A program made the position numbers and the translations under genes. Below the pieces are notes generated by a model that was given only the letters and a program-made list of their open reading frames with translations, had not been told where the DNA came from and did not search any database. Shown here piece by piece: positions 11,797 to 23,947 of a stretch of DNA of 64,000 bases. Each line of letters begins with the position of its first letter. Positions within the stretch are counted from its first letter, which is position 1. The stretch is from Bretschneidera sinensis (lineage: Eukaryota > Streptophyta > Magnoliopsida > Brassicales > Akaniaceae), in contig CM043698.1 in assembly GCA_023935145.1 (NCBI GenBank), forward strand, positions 74,757,001 through 74,821,000, written 5' to 3'.

Positions 11797-13882
11797 TTGG
11801 AATACCTGTGTTCTTAAAGCATGGGTAAAGAAGTAATTTGATAAATATAACATGAAATTAAAATAATATATATACATAAAAAAAATTATTTTTGAATAAA
11901 ATAAGTCTCTTGAAAAGAAAAAAATGGATGTGTTCAGGTGTGGGTAAGAAGAAGAAGACAAAAAAAAAGAGGAAAAAGGGGAAAAAAGGTGGCTACACCT
12001 GGACACCTAAGTATAGCCTTTGCCTTTTATGCATTACGCATGCAAGACATAAGGATGGTGCAGGAGGTGAAGTATATATATATTAGTTTTTATTTTATTT
12101 ATTTATTCCTTACCAAATCCTGTTTAGTTTTCACCTTTCTTTAATTCAAATTTCTCTATTTCTTTAAACACTTGGGGACTGGAAGGAATGTTGAAAAAGC
12201 AAAATTTTGAAGGGGTTTACAAGAGAATTTTATAGAGAGTCACGAGAAGGTCCAAGAAAAACAAAAGGTAATAACATGAATTTTATTTTTGAAATTTAGC
12301 ATATATGAAATTTCTCGAAATTCAAAGTGAGAATTTTCAAAAGGTGTGAATTATGGAGGAATTGAAGAATAAATTAGAAATTTTAATATAAATATTATTT
12401 CAGGTGTTGACGATCAGTAATCACGAAAAATTGCTGAGAAGAGCAGAAAAGTCAAGGAAGTGATCTACGAGTAGCTCTAAGTGCTACGTGTGAGTTAGAT
12501 TTACTTTAAGTAATCAAGATAAATATGAAATATGTAGTGACAGTATTTGAATAAATCATTAATTTATGATTTGATGATAAATGAAAGTTGGTTGATGGGT
12601 ATGATAGAAATAATTGATATTTAGATAATTATTATATGCAAAGTATTATTATTAGAATAATTATTCAAATTAATAATGAATGTGATAAATGAAATTCTTG
12701 ACAAGCTATGGTTGATGAAATGATATATGACGAGAAGAATTTAATGAAATTGATCAAAAAATAATATGAGAAGAAGCAGAATAGTTAATTTGAATGTCTG
12801 AATGTATGCTTGTTTTTGTATTATTGTTCATATTATTTATATCATTATTCATATGCATATGCATGAAATAAAAGAATCAGGAAGGTAGCCAGTCTAAATG
12901 AAAATAAGAGATGAAACCGTGATAGCCGGTATAACTGGAAATAAAAGAACTGGGTGGGCAGCCGGTCTAAATGAGAATAAAAGAACCAGAAAGACAGCCG
13001 ATCTAAATGAGAATGAAAGAACCAGGAAGGCAACCAGTCTAAGTTAAAACATGTCGACCTGTGGGAAGACATTCCCAAATAATAATAACATTTAAATTCA
13101 CGCATTGCATTTGTTTTAAATATTGATTGTTATTGCTTAAGATGCTAAAATGTGATTCTTGAGTATAAATTTACTGATAGATGAATTAGTCTCACAGATA
13201 GACAAATACGATGAGAAGAAAATATGGAAGTATGATATGATAAGAATTGTCTGAGTGATTGATTATATGTTGTGAACCTCATAACGAGGTAAACGATAAT
13301 GTTGAATTGAGAATTTAGAGATGATTAAATATATGATTGAAATATTGATATGTCTGATGACTAACTTAAGAAAAGATTGTGTAATTAGGGAATTATGAAA
13401 TTAAGTAGTGATTACAAAATATTGTTATTGAATTATTTGAGGAAAGAGATGAATGAATATCGAAAGATTATTAGAAGTAATTGAATTATAATATGTAATT
13501 AGGAGTATATAATTGAATACTTGTAGTAAATTTATTTCATTGAGCTTATGAAACTCATTCTTCATTGCACAATGATTTCAGGTTACAAACAGGACAGATA
13601 GAATTGTGAGTGGAGATTCAAACTAAATCATTTTCTGTAAGCCACATAGTCCACATCCTCAGACTATGAGAAAAAAAATATTTGTAAATATTCATGCATA
13701 ATATGTTTATATACTGTTCAGTTGAGATTTGAATGATGTAACTCCCCTATTGATGGTTGAGGATTTATGTATGTAAATAATTTAGTTGATGTTTTTATAT
13801 TGTTGCATATATGTGTCGTGTTGAGATTTCAAAAAGTGACGACACCGTCTCGTGGGTGGCTAACCCGGGATGGGTCGTTACA
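11797..13882 (+). repeat. Element C 5' LTR
   Basis: It runs from TTGGAATACCTGTGTTC to GGATGGGTCGTTACA. It aligns with 18619-18960 (start), 21402-22653 (middle) and 39647-40089 (end). It contains a short minisatellite at about 12875-13045 and is AT-rich elsewhere. No convincing TATA box was chosen. Confidence 0.8.
12875..13045. repeat. Minisatellite in element C LTR (GGCAGCCGGTCTAAATGA type)
   Basis: Four to five imperfect units of about 35-45 bp are built on AAAGAACC, GGNAGGCAGCCGGTCTAAATGA and GAATAAAAG. Homologous arrays occur at 20415-20605 (LTR D) and 22125-22245 (C 3' LTR), with unit number differing among them. On the minus strand the array yields a spurious repetitive frame rich in FFYSHLDRLP. 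Confidence 0.8.
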
Positions 13883-13886
13883 ATTT

Positions 13887-13900
13887 TGGTACATAGCATT
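13887..13900 (+). promoter_or_regulatory. Element C primer-binding site
   Basis: TGGTACATAGCA follows the 5' LTR end by a few bases. It resembles the initiator-Met-tRNA site TGGTATCAGAGC with substitutions, consistent with an old copy. Confidence 0.6.
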
Positions 13901-13982
13901 AGGTTTATGATTCTGTAGACTACATAAAAATTTAAAGAAGTGGAAGATTTAAATAAACTATAGTTTAATACAAAGTCTGAGG

Positions 13983-15210
13983 ATGACACGTGGAAGTGCT
14001 AGAGTTAGAGGTAAAGTTCTGACCAGATTGGGCGTGGTAGGCCCCCAATTTTTTTTGACAAACTAAGGTTGAGATGGAAGTTGAGTCTGAGTGTGTGGTT
14101 CTTAAAATGGAACGTGCTGATAGTATAATTGATACTAGTAAGGGTGTGAGTGAATATGGAGTTGAAAAATATGAGTTGAGAGAAGCTCTTGTTCATGCTT
14201 TTGAGAAAATGAATGTAACAAATGATAGAGTTGATAGTCTATAACAAAGACTTTATGAACATGTTAGAGCAGTGCTTGAGGTTATTGTAAATCCATTAAT
14301 GATAGACGTTCAAAAGGGGAAAGGTGAGGTTATACACGAGATGCAGGGAGATTGTTAGATATATTAAGTTGAATGCTTTGTTACTTAAAGGATCTATGAA
14401 TTCTTTTGAGCCTGAGCTATGGGTGAAATATGTAGAGAGATTATTTGGTATTTTACCAGTGACAGACAGGCAGAGGGTTGCCTTTGCTTCGTTTGAGTTA
14501 AAGGAAAAGCTTTAGAATGATGGGATAATACTCTTCCCAGGGTAGGTGCATGTGTTGATAGACCCTTAACCTTGAATAGGTTTAAGGAGGTTTTTCTTGC
14601 TAAATACTTTTCTTATACCTTTAGAGCCCAACAAGGGAGAGATTTTGTTTATCTGAGGCAAATGCATGAACTATGACTCAGTATGATAGGAGATTTGTGG
14701 ATTTTTCGAGGTTTATACCAGAAATAATAGACCAAGAGGAGAAAAAGTATAAGAGATTCATAGATCAATTACATTTTGAGATTAAATCGAAACTATCTTA
14801 TATGAGCCATATAAATTATACTAGGTTGGTGGATATAGTACTACAGATTGAGAAGGATGTGATGGAGTTTAGAGGTAGGAGGGATTGGCTGAAGAGATCT
14901 AGATTTGAGGTACCCAGAGGTGGTAGTTGTATGACTATGCAGGTAGGAGGCCACCCTAAAGGGGGCATTTCTTTTCAAAGGAAATTATAATATAGAGCCA
15001 GAGGCAAGCAAGATCTATTGCTTTTGTAGCTTATAGTAATATCGGTGGGACCCTTAGATTTGGGAGACAGGTAATGGGAACTGTGAGTCATGGCAGATGA
15101 AGTAAGTATATCACCAAGGGGAAGTGGTAATCTTATGTATGATTGAGAGACAAAATTTTGTTATAGATGTATTCAGATAAGATATTTATCCAAGAATTGT
15201 CCTAATTTGA
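13983..15210 (+). pseudogene. Element C gag (degenerate)
   Basis: An ATG at 13983 opens MTRGSARVRGK, a basic N-terminus usual for this lineage. Downstream come pieces of the retrotransposon gag domain (FEPELWVKYVERLFGILPVTDRQRVAF at about 14407-14480, then 14673-14990) and a zinc-knuckle remnant (CYRCIQIRYLSKNC, about 15160). Stops and frameshifts break it into at least three pieces. Confidence 0.65.
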
Positions 15211-15216
15211 AGTGCT

Positions 15217-16985
15217 TTGTATGTAGAAAAGGTGGATATATCAATGTTGGTTGATCTTGGTGTAACCCATTCTTTTGCATCCAGTATTCATATAAATACT
15301 ATTGATGCATGTCTTAGTCCTTTGATGCATAATATTATTGTTGAAGTTCCCACTAAAGATAAAGTGATAACCATAAATGTTTACAAGGGTTGTGTGATTC
15401 GTATCCGTGATAAAGAATTTGAAGTTGATTTATTATATTTGAATATGATAGATTTTCATTTGATTTTGGGAATGAATTGGTTGTTGACATATTACGCTTG
15501 GGTTGATTGTTCCTGAAAGAATGTAGTGTTCAAGATATGGACATGAGGAGTTTAACTTTCAGGGAGAACATAAGATACTCTCGAACTACCTTATTTTGCT
15601 CTGATTACTAGTAGATGGTTGAAGAAGGGTTATGAGAAGTATTTGGTATACATAATGGATTCTAAAAAGAAAAATAGGAAGTTAGAATAAATCTTAGTGG
15701 TGAAAGATTATTCTAATGTATTTCTTGATGAGTTGTCTAGTTTGTCTCCCAGTATAGAGATTAAATTCTCTATTGATATGATACGAGGTTCATCACATAT
15801 ATTATAACACCCTACAGAGTGACACCCACTAAGTTAAAAGAGTTGAAAGTTTAAGAATTGTTAGATAAATAATTTATTCGATTTAGAGTATCGCCTTGGG
15901 GAGCCCTATGTTGTTTGTGAAAAAGAAAGATGAAATGATGAGATTGTGTATAGACTACAAATAGTTGAATAAGATAACCGTTAAGAAAAAATATCCTTTA
16001 CCCAAGATAGATGATTTATTTGAGAAGTTACAGGAAGCAAGAGTATCTTCTAAGATAGACCTGATATCAGGTTATCACCGGTTAAGGATAGAGGAGGAAG
16101 ACGTGCCTAAGACTGCTCTTAGGACACGTTATGGTCATAAGTTTCTTGTGACACTATTTAGGTTGACTTATGTTACAACTATATTCATAGACTTGATGAA
16201 TAGAGTGTTTAAACTATATCTTAATAAGTTTATGGTTGTATTTGACATTTTGACATATTTTAAGAAGGAAGGACAACATGTGAAGAATTTAGAAATAGTG
16301 TTGGAGATTCTAAGGAAAAAGAGATTATATGAGAAATTTTTTAATATGAATTTTGGCTTAATAAAGTTACTTTCTTGAGATATATAGTGTCTGAAAATGG
16401 TATAATAGTTTATCCACAAAAGATAGAGACAACGTTTAGTTGGGAGATACCAACTAATATGACTGAGATTTAAATTTTCTTGGGGTTAGCTGGTTATTAT
16501 AGAAGATTCATTTAGAAAATTTCTGTTATTGTAGTACTGTTGACTAAATTGACCAAGAAAGAGGTAAGATTTGTATGGTCTGGGAGTGTGAGAAAAGTTT
16601 CCAATTACTAAAGGAGAAATTGACTAAAGCTCCAATATTGGTGCTTCCTTCTGGTAATGGAGGATTTATGGTGTATAGTGATGCATCCTATCAAGGGTTA
16701 GGATGTGTGTTGATACAACTTGGGAAGGTAATGGCATATGATTCTAGGAAATTAAGGAATCACGAGAGAAATTACCCTACCTATGACTTAGAGTTAGCTG
16801 CCATAGTGCTTGCTTGAAAATTTGGAGATATCATCTGTATAAAGCCACTTGTAAGATATTTACTGATCATAAGAGTTTGACATACTTACCTACCTAGAGA
16901 AGGTTGAATTTGAGACAGAAGCAGTGGATGGAGTTGATTAGTGACTATGATTGTATAAATTCACTATCATCGAGGAAAGACGAAT
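15217..16985 (+). pseudogene. Element C protease, RT and RNase H (degenerate)
   Basis: Protease at 15217-15516 (VDLGVTHSFAS, where the family has D-S-G at the active site; later LILGMNWL). RT follows at about 15880-16480 (SPMLFVKKKDEMMRLCIDYK, ITVKKKYPLPKIDDLFEKLQ, SKIDLISGYHRLRIEEED), but the YxDD box has been lost. RNase H lies at 16575-16960 ([29 protein letters not shown]). Stops separate the domains. Lineage order protease-RT-RNase H is as in Ty3/gypsy. Confidence 0.75.
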
Positions 16986-18600
16986 GTGGTAATAGATGTA
17001 TTGAGTAGAAAATATACAAGAAGATTAACTGCTATTAAGAGTCATGATGTGAAATTGATGATAGATTTAAGAGAGCTAAGAATGAAGTTGAATATCAGTG
17101 AAAGAGGATTATTATTAGCAAATATGATTGTGCAATCATCCATAGTAAAATGCTTGTTAAAAATGCAAGGTAGAGATAGGGAGATAGAGAAGATTAAGAA
17201 GGAAATGCTTAGTAGAAACCAATATGAGTTCAAAATTTGAAATGATGGTATTTTGGTATTAGGACATAGGATTTGTGTTCCCAATAATGCTGAGTTGAGA
17301 AATGAGATATTAAGATAAGAATATGGTGATGTATATTCAATGCAACAGAGTAACAATAAGATGTATAGAGGATTGAGACAAAATTATTAGTAGTCAATAT
17401 TGAAGTGGGATGTAGGTGAATATATTTCTAGATGTTTGGTTGGTCAGTAAGTAAAGTCAGAGAATAAACATCCGGGAGGCTTACTACAACCTCTTTTTGT
17501 GCTTGAATGACTACAAAAAAAATGTGAGTATAGATTTTTTTTCTGCATTTTCCCATACCCAGAGAGGTCTAGATACAGTGTAAGTGATAGTAGATAGACT
17601 TTCTAAGTCATTTCAATTTGTTCCAATTAAAACTAATTGGAATCTTAAAAATTCAGCTGAACTGTATGTAGTTGAGATTGTGAGGTGGTATGGAGTATTA
17701 TTGAGCATAGTGTTAATTAGAGATGCTAGATTTACATATTGGTTTTGGAAAGGCTTTTAAAAAGCCATGTGTACACAGTTGCAGTTTATTACAACTTTTC
17801 ATCCTCAAACAGACAAGCAGACAAAAAGGATTATTAGAGTACTAGAAGATATGTTAAGGGCAAATGTGATGAGTTTCTCAGTAAGTTGGGATGCTTACTT
17901 GCCATTAATGGAATCTACTTATAATAATAAACATCAATTTAGTATTAGAATGGCTTCGATTGAGACATTGTATGGTAGGAGGTGTATAACTCCTATATGT
18001 TGGGAAGAAATGGGAGAGAAAAATATATTTGGTCCATAAATTATTGAGTTAACAACTAAGAGGATCAAATAGGTTAGAGAAAACCTTAAAGCAGCACAAA
18101 GTAAACTGAATAGTTATGCTGATAATAGAAGAAGACCTCTTGAGTTTCAAGTAGGTGATTGGGTGTATTTAAAAATATCTTCATAGAAAGGTGTGTTGAG
18201 GGTCAAAAGGAAAGGAAAGTTGAGTCCCAGGTATGGGAGACTCTATGAGGTTATTGAGAAAGTTGGGCTAGTTATGAATAGCTTGGATTTACCTCTAGAG
18301 TTGAAGCAGTGACATAACGTATTCCACGTTTCACTTTTGTGAAAGTGCTTACATGATGAATCTCATAATATTTCAAGCCAAACTATAGAAATTCAGGGAG
18401 ATTTGACTTTTATACAAGTACCAGTGAGAATTTTAGACAAAAGAGAATAAATCTTGTGTAATAAAGTAATTCTATGAGTTCAAATTTCATGGCGAAATAA
18501 AGATGTTAAAGAGATTACATGATAGTGTGAGCTAACTATGAAGAAATATTATCCACAATTATTTCATGAGTTAGGTAAGGAAATTTCGGGGACAAAATTT
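16986..18600 (+). pseudogene. Element C integrase with chromovirus-type C-terminus (degenerate)
   Basis: The zinc region and core are broken by stops. A clear piece at 17767-18039 reads TTFHPQTDKQTKRIIRVLED, the third acidic region of the core, where the usual Glu is Lys. The C-terminus (about 18415-18585: PVRILDKRE, VQISWRN, YPQLFHELG) resembles the tail found in Tekay/Del chromoviruses. Not functional. Confidence 0.7.
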
Positions 18601-18618
18601 TTATATAGTGGGTAGAAT

Positions 18619-18960
18619 TGTAATACCCGTGTTCTTAAAGCATGAGTAAAGAAGTAATTTGATAAATATAACATGGAATTAAAATAATATATATACGTGA
18701 AAAAGTTATTATTGAATAAAATAATTCTTTTGAAAAAAAACGGACGTGTTCAGGTGTAGGTAAGGAAAAGAAGAAAAACAAAAGAAAAAAAAAAAAGGAA
18801 AAAAAAGAAAAAAATGTGGCTACACCTGCCCAGGTGTAGCCTTTGTCTTGCATGCACATGCATTGTGCATGCAAGACACAAGGATTCCTTGCCTTGCATG
18901 CGTTAGTTTTTCTTTTATTTATTTATTCCTTACCAAATTCTGTTTGGTTTTCTCATTTCT
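18619..18960 (+). repeat. Element C 3' LTR, first piece
   Basis: It starts TGTAATACCCGTGTTCTTAAAG and matches the start of the 5' LTR. It is cut at TTTCT by solo LTR D, and continues at 21402. Confidence 0.8.
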
Positions 18961-21396
18961 TGTAATATCTGTGTTCCTAAAGTAAGGCTAAAGAAGTAAT
19001 TTGATAGATATTATATTGAATTAAATTATGCAGATATGAAAGATTTATCATTAATTTGAAATAATAATTGAAAGATGACATTGAGAATTTTATTGAAAAA
19101 TATAGAATTTTTTTAAGAAGAAAGTACTAAAAATTATGAAATTTCAAGTTGAAATGAAAGAATTTTGAAGAAAAATGTAGAATGAGGTTGAAGAAAATTA
19201 ATTAGAAAATCTTGTTGGAAGAAAATATAAGTTTCTAAATATTTTTATAATTTAAAAAAAAATTTGAAAGAGGAAAAGATAAAAAACAAATTGATTTTTA
19301 AAAGTAATGACAAAACTGTAAAAATAAAGGCTAAGGATCAGTGGCAGAACTGTAATTATGGATGGTAGAATTGTAAATAAGGAATGACAAAACTATAAAA
19401 ATCAAAGAACTAAGGATTGGTGGCAAAACTGTAATTATGTAATAGCAGAATTGTAAATAATGAATGGTAGAACTGTAAATTTTTTAGGCCGATGGCAGAT
19501 TTGTAATTTTAAAGTATATATATTAGGAAAAAAAAAAGATACTAGGTAGTTACAAAGAAAGGAAAAAAAAAAAAAAGAGGTGGACAAACCATGTGGACTT
19601 AGTGTCCAGGTGTTGTATAGAAAATTTAAGGTGCCTTGCATGCAAGACACCTAAAAGCAACAAAAAATAAATAAATAATAAAAGCAAATGAAAGGAAATG
19701 CTGGGACGGTTTTTGGGTATAAAAATTTGTTTTGATTTTATTTTTTTACACCAAATCCTGTTCGGTTTTCTTCTTTCTTCAATACAAATTTCTCTATTTC
19801 TTTAAACACTTGGAGACTGAAAGAAAAGTTAAAAGAGTAAAATTTCGAAGAGGTTTACGGGAGAATTTTACAGAGAGTCACGGGAAACTCTAAGAAAAAC
19901 AAAAGGTGTTGATGATCAGTAATCGTGGAAAATTGCTGAGAGGAGCAGGAAAGGCAAGGAGGTGATCCACGGGTAGCTCTAAGTGCTACGTGGTGAGTTA
20001 GATTTACTTTAAGTAATCAAGATAAATATGAAATATATAGTGATAGTATTTAAATAAATCATTAACTTATGATTTGGTAATAGATGAAAGTTGGTTGATA
20101 GGTATGATAAGAATAGTAGATGTGTAGAGAATTATTTTATGAGAAATAATATTATTGGAATAATGAGTCGATTTAATAATAAAGGCGATAAGTAAAATTC
20201 TTGACGAGCTATGGTTGATGATTTGATATGATTTATGAGGAAAGGAATTTAGTGGATCTTGACGAGCTATGGTTGATGATTTAATATAATTTATGAGGAG
20301 AGAAATTTAGTAAAAATTTTCAAATAATAATTTGAGGATAATCAAGATAACTAATTTGAATGTTTGAAGACATGTTTGTTTCTATATCAATTTCATATGC
20401 ATATGCATGAAATAAAAGAAACGGGAAGGCAGCCGGTCTAAATGAAAATAAAAGAACTGGGAGGGCAGTCGGTTTAAATGAAAACCGTGACAACCGGTAT
20501 ACGTTGAAAATAAAAGAACCAGGAAAGTAGCCGGTCTGAATGAGAATAAAAGAACTGGAAAGGTAGCCGGTCTAAATGAGAATGAAAGAACAAGGAAAAC
20601 AGTCAGTTTAAGATAAAAACATATCGACATGTGAGAAGACGTTCCCAATAATAATAACATTTAAATTCATGCATTGCATTTGCTTAAATATTGATTGTTA
20701 TTATTTCAGATGCTAAAGTGCTATTTATGACTGTAAATTTATTGATAGATGAATGAGTCACACAAATAGACAATTATACTAAGAAGAAATATGGAAATAT
20801 GAAATGATTAGAATTTTCTAGGTGACTGATTATATGTTGTGAAGCTCATAATGAAGTAATTATGAGATAAAATTGATAGTCTCAAAACGATGAATAATTA
20901 AATGAAAAGAAGAGATTTATAAAGGATGAAGAATTGATATGAGTAGTGATAATAGAATATTATTATCAAAATATATAAGATATAGATGAATGAATATTAG
21001 AAGACTACTTATACCAATTGAATACTTCTAGTAAGTTTAATTCATTGAGCTTGTGAAGCTCACTCCTCATTGTACAATGATTTCAGGTAGCAAGTATGAC
21101 AGATAGTTTGGTGAGTTGAGATTCAGATGAAGTCATTATCTGTAAGCCACATGGTTCACATCTTCAAACTAATGAGAAAATAAAATAAAAATTTATTTGT
21201 AAATATTCATGCATATTATGTTTTATAAAATGTTTAAGTTGAGATCTGAATAATATATCTCCCCTATTAAGGGTTGAGGATCGATGTAAACAATTGTAGT
21301 TGTATTATTTTTATTGTTGCATATATGTGTCATGCTGGGATTTCAAAAAGTGATGATACCATATCGAGGGTGGCCAACCCGAGATGGGTTGTTACA
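18961..21396 (+). mobile_element. Solo LTR D, related to element C
   Basis: Starts TGTAATATCTGTGTTCC, ends GATGGGTTGTTACA, and is flanked by TTTCT (18956-18960 and 21397-21401). Its second half aligns with the element C LTR (for example GTTGATGATCAGTAATCG and the minisatellite), but 19000-19740 is largely its own. No coding domain is inside, so it is a solo LTR. At 2436 bp it belongs to a related but distinct subfamily. Confidence 0.8.
20415..20605. repeat. Minisatellite in solo LTR D
   Basis: Same unit as at 12875-13045 (GGCAGCCGGTCTAAATGA flanked by AATAAAAGAAC), with about five copies here. Confidence 0.8.
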
Positions 21397-22653
21397 TTTC
21401 TTCAATTCAAATTTCTCTATTTCTTTAAACACTTAGGGACTAAAAGAAAGGTTGAAAGAGTAAAATTTTGAAGGAGTTTACGAGAGAATTTTATAGAGAG
21501 TCACGAGAAGTTCTAAGAAAAACAATAGGTAATAATATGAATTTTATTTTTGAAATTTAGCTTACATGAAATTTCTCGGAATTTAAAGTGGAATTTTTTA
21601 AAAAGTGTGAATTATGGAGGAATTGAAGAATAAATTAGAAATTTTAATATAAATATTATTTCAAGTGTTGACGATTAGCAACCGGAGGAAATTGCTAAGA
21701 AGAGCAGAAAAGGCAAGGAAGTGATCCACGGGTAGTTCTAAGTGCTACATGGTGAGTTAGATTTACTTTCAGTAATCAAGATAAAAATGAAATATATAGT
21801 GATAGTATTTGAATAAATCATTAATTTATGATTTGATGATAGATGAAAGTTGGTTGATGAGTATGATAGAAATAATTGATATGTAGAGAATTATTATATT
21901 AGAAGTAATATTATCATAATAATGAGTTGAATTAATAATGAAGGTGATAAATGAAATTCTTGACGAGTTATGGTTGATGATCTGATATGATATATGAGGA
22001 GAAGAATTTAGTAAAATTGATCAAAAAATAATTTGAGAAGAAGTAGGATAGTTAATTTGAATGTCTGAATGTATACCTGTTTTTGTATTATTATTTATAT
22101 TATTCATATGCATATGCATGAAATAAGAGAACCGGGAAGGCAGCCAGTCTAAATGAAACCGTGACAACCGATAAGCTGGAAATAAAATAACAGAGAGCAG
22201 CAGGTCTAAATGAGAATGAAAGAAATGGGAAGGCAGCCGGTCTAAGCTAAAACATGTCGACATGTGGGAAGACGTTCCCAAATAATAATAACATTTAAAT
22301 TCACGCATTGTATTTGCTTTAAATATTGATTGTTATTGCATGAGATGCTAAAGTGTGATTCTTGAGCGTAAATTTATTGATAGATGAATAAGTCTCACAT
22401 ATAGACAAATATGATGAGAAAGAAATATTGAAGTATGATATGATGAGAATTGTCTGAGTGATTGATTATATATTGTGAACCTTATAACGAGGTAAATGAT
22501 AATGTTGAATTGAGAATTTAGAGACGATTAAATATATGATTGAAAGATTGATATGTTTGATGAGTAACTTAAGAATAGATTGTGTAATGGGGGAATTATG
22601 AAATTGAGTAGTGATTACAGAATATTGTTATTGAATTATTTGAGGAAAGAGAT
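21397..22653 (+). repeat. Element C 3' LTR, middle piece
   Basis: Matches the middle of the 5' LTR, including its minisatellite (22125-22245), and is cut at GAGAT (22649-22653) by element E. The LTR resumes at 39647. Confidence 0.8.
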
Positions 22654-22969
22654 TGTTGACCCTCATCTAAATTTTAATAATGACAAAACACAACTCTAAT
22701 TGTACTAACAGTGTTATCTAAGTGTTTTAAACGATAAAAGCATACAGTCAAGAATCAAGATACAAGAACTCAACCCGAATCAGACACCAAGTCAAGACAG
22801 AAGATCTAGTATAGGCATAAGGTATTGAAACAAGTTGTAAATCTCACTTGTTTAGGTAACTAGCTTGTCTTATGGCTTCTTTTGAAAAAGTATTTTAACA
22901 AAACTATTCATTCAAACGTTTTTAAGTCAAAAACATTTCAAAACATGAAAAACTTGGTTGAAAAGCAAC

Positions 22970-23233
22970 CCAGTCGACTGGATCCCTATACCAGATGACT
23001 GAGATATGAGACAGTATGTCCCCAGTTAATTGGGTGATCAATACCAGTCGACTAGCCTCTTGAACAGTTTATCCCCAGTCGACTGGGTGATCAATACCAG
23101 TCGACTGGCATTCTGGATAGAATGTCCCCAGTCTACTAGTAAGAACTACCCAGTCGACTGGTACTCTCCACAGCCTTAAAAGTGAGACTTTTCACTTGAC
23201 CCAGTCGACTTGTACTAAGACCTAGTCGACTGG
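22970..23233. repeat. Palindrome array in element E 5' LTR
   Basis: Ten CAGTCGACTG sites, several with one to three changes, start at 22971, 22992, 23023, 23045, 23076, 23098, 23129, 23151, 23202 and 23223. Intervals are 21, 31, 22, 31, 22, 31, 22, 51 and 21. This is the same series as in H apart from one base (51 against 52), although the spacers differ. Confidence 0.9.
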
Positions 23234-23329
23234 TAATTCGAAAAATATGACCATTAAGGCATCAGACCTAAGCATTTAATGTACCAAAACGTACCAAGTC
23301 AGTGTCAAACGACCATATTGATTCAAGGC

Positions 23330-23337
23330 TATATAAA
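23330..23337 (+). promoter_or_regulatory. TATA box of element E 5' LTR
   Basis: TATATAAA, 98 bp after the last palindrome. In the 3' LTR the matching place reads GGCTATAATGAG, so a short deletion has removed the box there. Confidence 0.7.
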
Positions 23338-23544
23338 CCCACTCCAATGAGCATTTAAGAAGAAGAGATTACACATTCAATTCAGTTTTTGCTCATTAAT
23401 ACACAAAAGCTTTGAAATATTTATTGTTGAGCCATTCTTCATGCTTTACTTTGAAAGAGAGATATTGTTGAGTTGTAAAAGCATTCATTGCTATCTCTCT
23501 ACCATTTACTTTACAACAACTCATATTTATTGTAAAGGGATTAA

Positions 23545-23600
23545 CTTTCGTAAGGAAGAGATTAGCTTCCGAGAGGAAGGGATAAGCTTCCAAGCGGAAG
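23545..23600 (+). promoter_or_regulatory. Three tandem leader hairpins in element E
   Basis: Three 14-nt inverted repeats start 21 bases apart at 23545, 23566 and 23587. Each has a 5-bp stem CTTCC/GGAAG (or CTTTC) around a 4-base loop: GTAA, GAGA and AAGC. The first two are GNRA loops. They lie between the TATA box and the PBS, so in the transcribed leader. Confidence 0.6.
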
Positions 23601-23894
23601 GGATTGTTTGTAATGTTTGTGCAACACCCGTGAAGTTGTACAACTAAAAATTTTAGTGGATTACTTCAATGAGGTTCCTTGAAGAGAATGGATGTAGGGT
23701 CAGAACGAATCCGATATTGTCGAACCACTATAAACTGAGTTTGCATTTTCTATTCCTTAAACTCTTTTATTTAAAGCACATTACTTGTTTATACGCTTGT
23801 GCATTTAACTGTTTTTATAAACTTGTGAGTAATTAGTGAAAGTTTTTAAAAACTCAATTCACCCCCCTCTTAGGTTGGAACCTCAATTTACAAT

Positions 23895-23907
23895 TGGTAT
23901 CATAGCC
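23895..23907 (+). promoter_or_regulatory. Element E primer-binding site
   Basis: TGGTATCATAGCC, two bases after the LTR end, resembling the initiator-Met-tRNA complement. H has TGGTATCAGAGCC. Confidence 0.8.
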
Positions 23908-23947
23908 AGGTTCTCAATTTTAGGCTTAATATCCTTGAGTTGATCCG

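Larger units (their letters stand above)
22654..23892 (+). repeat. Element E 5' LTR
   Basis: Starts TGTTGACCCTCATC, ends just before CAATTGGTATC. It holds ten palindromes (22971-23232), a TATA box at 23330-23337 and three leader hairpins at 23545-23600. The 3' partner is 38497-39641, about 95 bp shorter. Confidence 0.9.

Noticed and set aside
18961..21396. D as a full retrotransposon
   Set aside because: No PBS, no coding domain and only one set of LTR ends; size and duplication fit a solo LTR.
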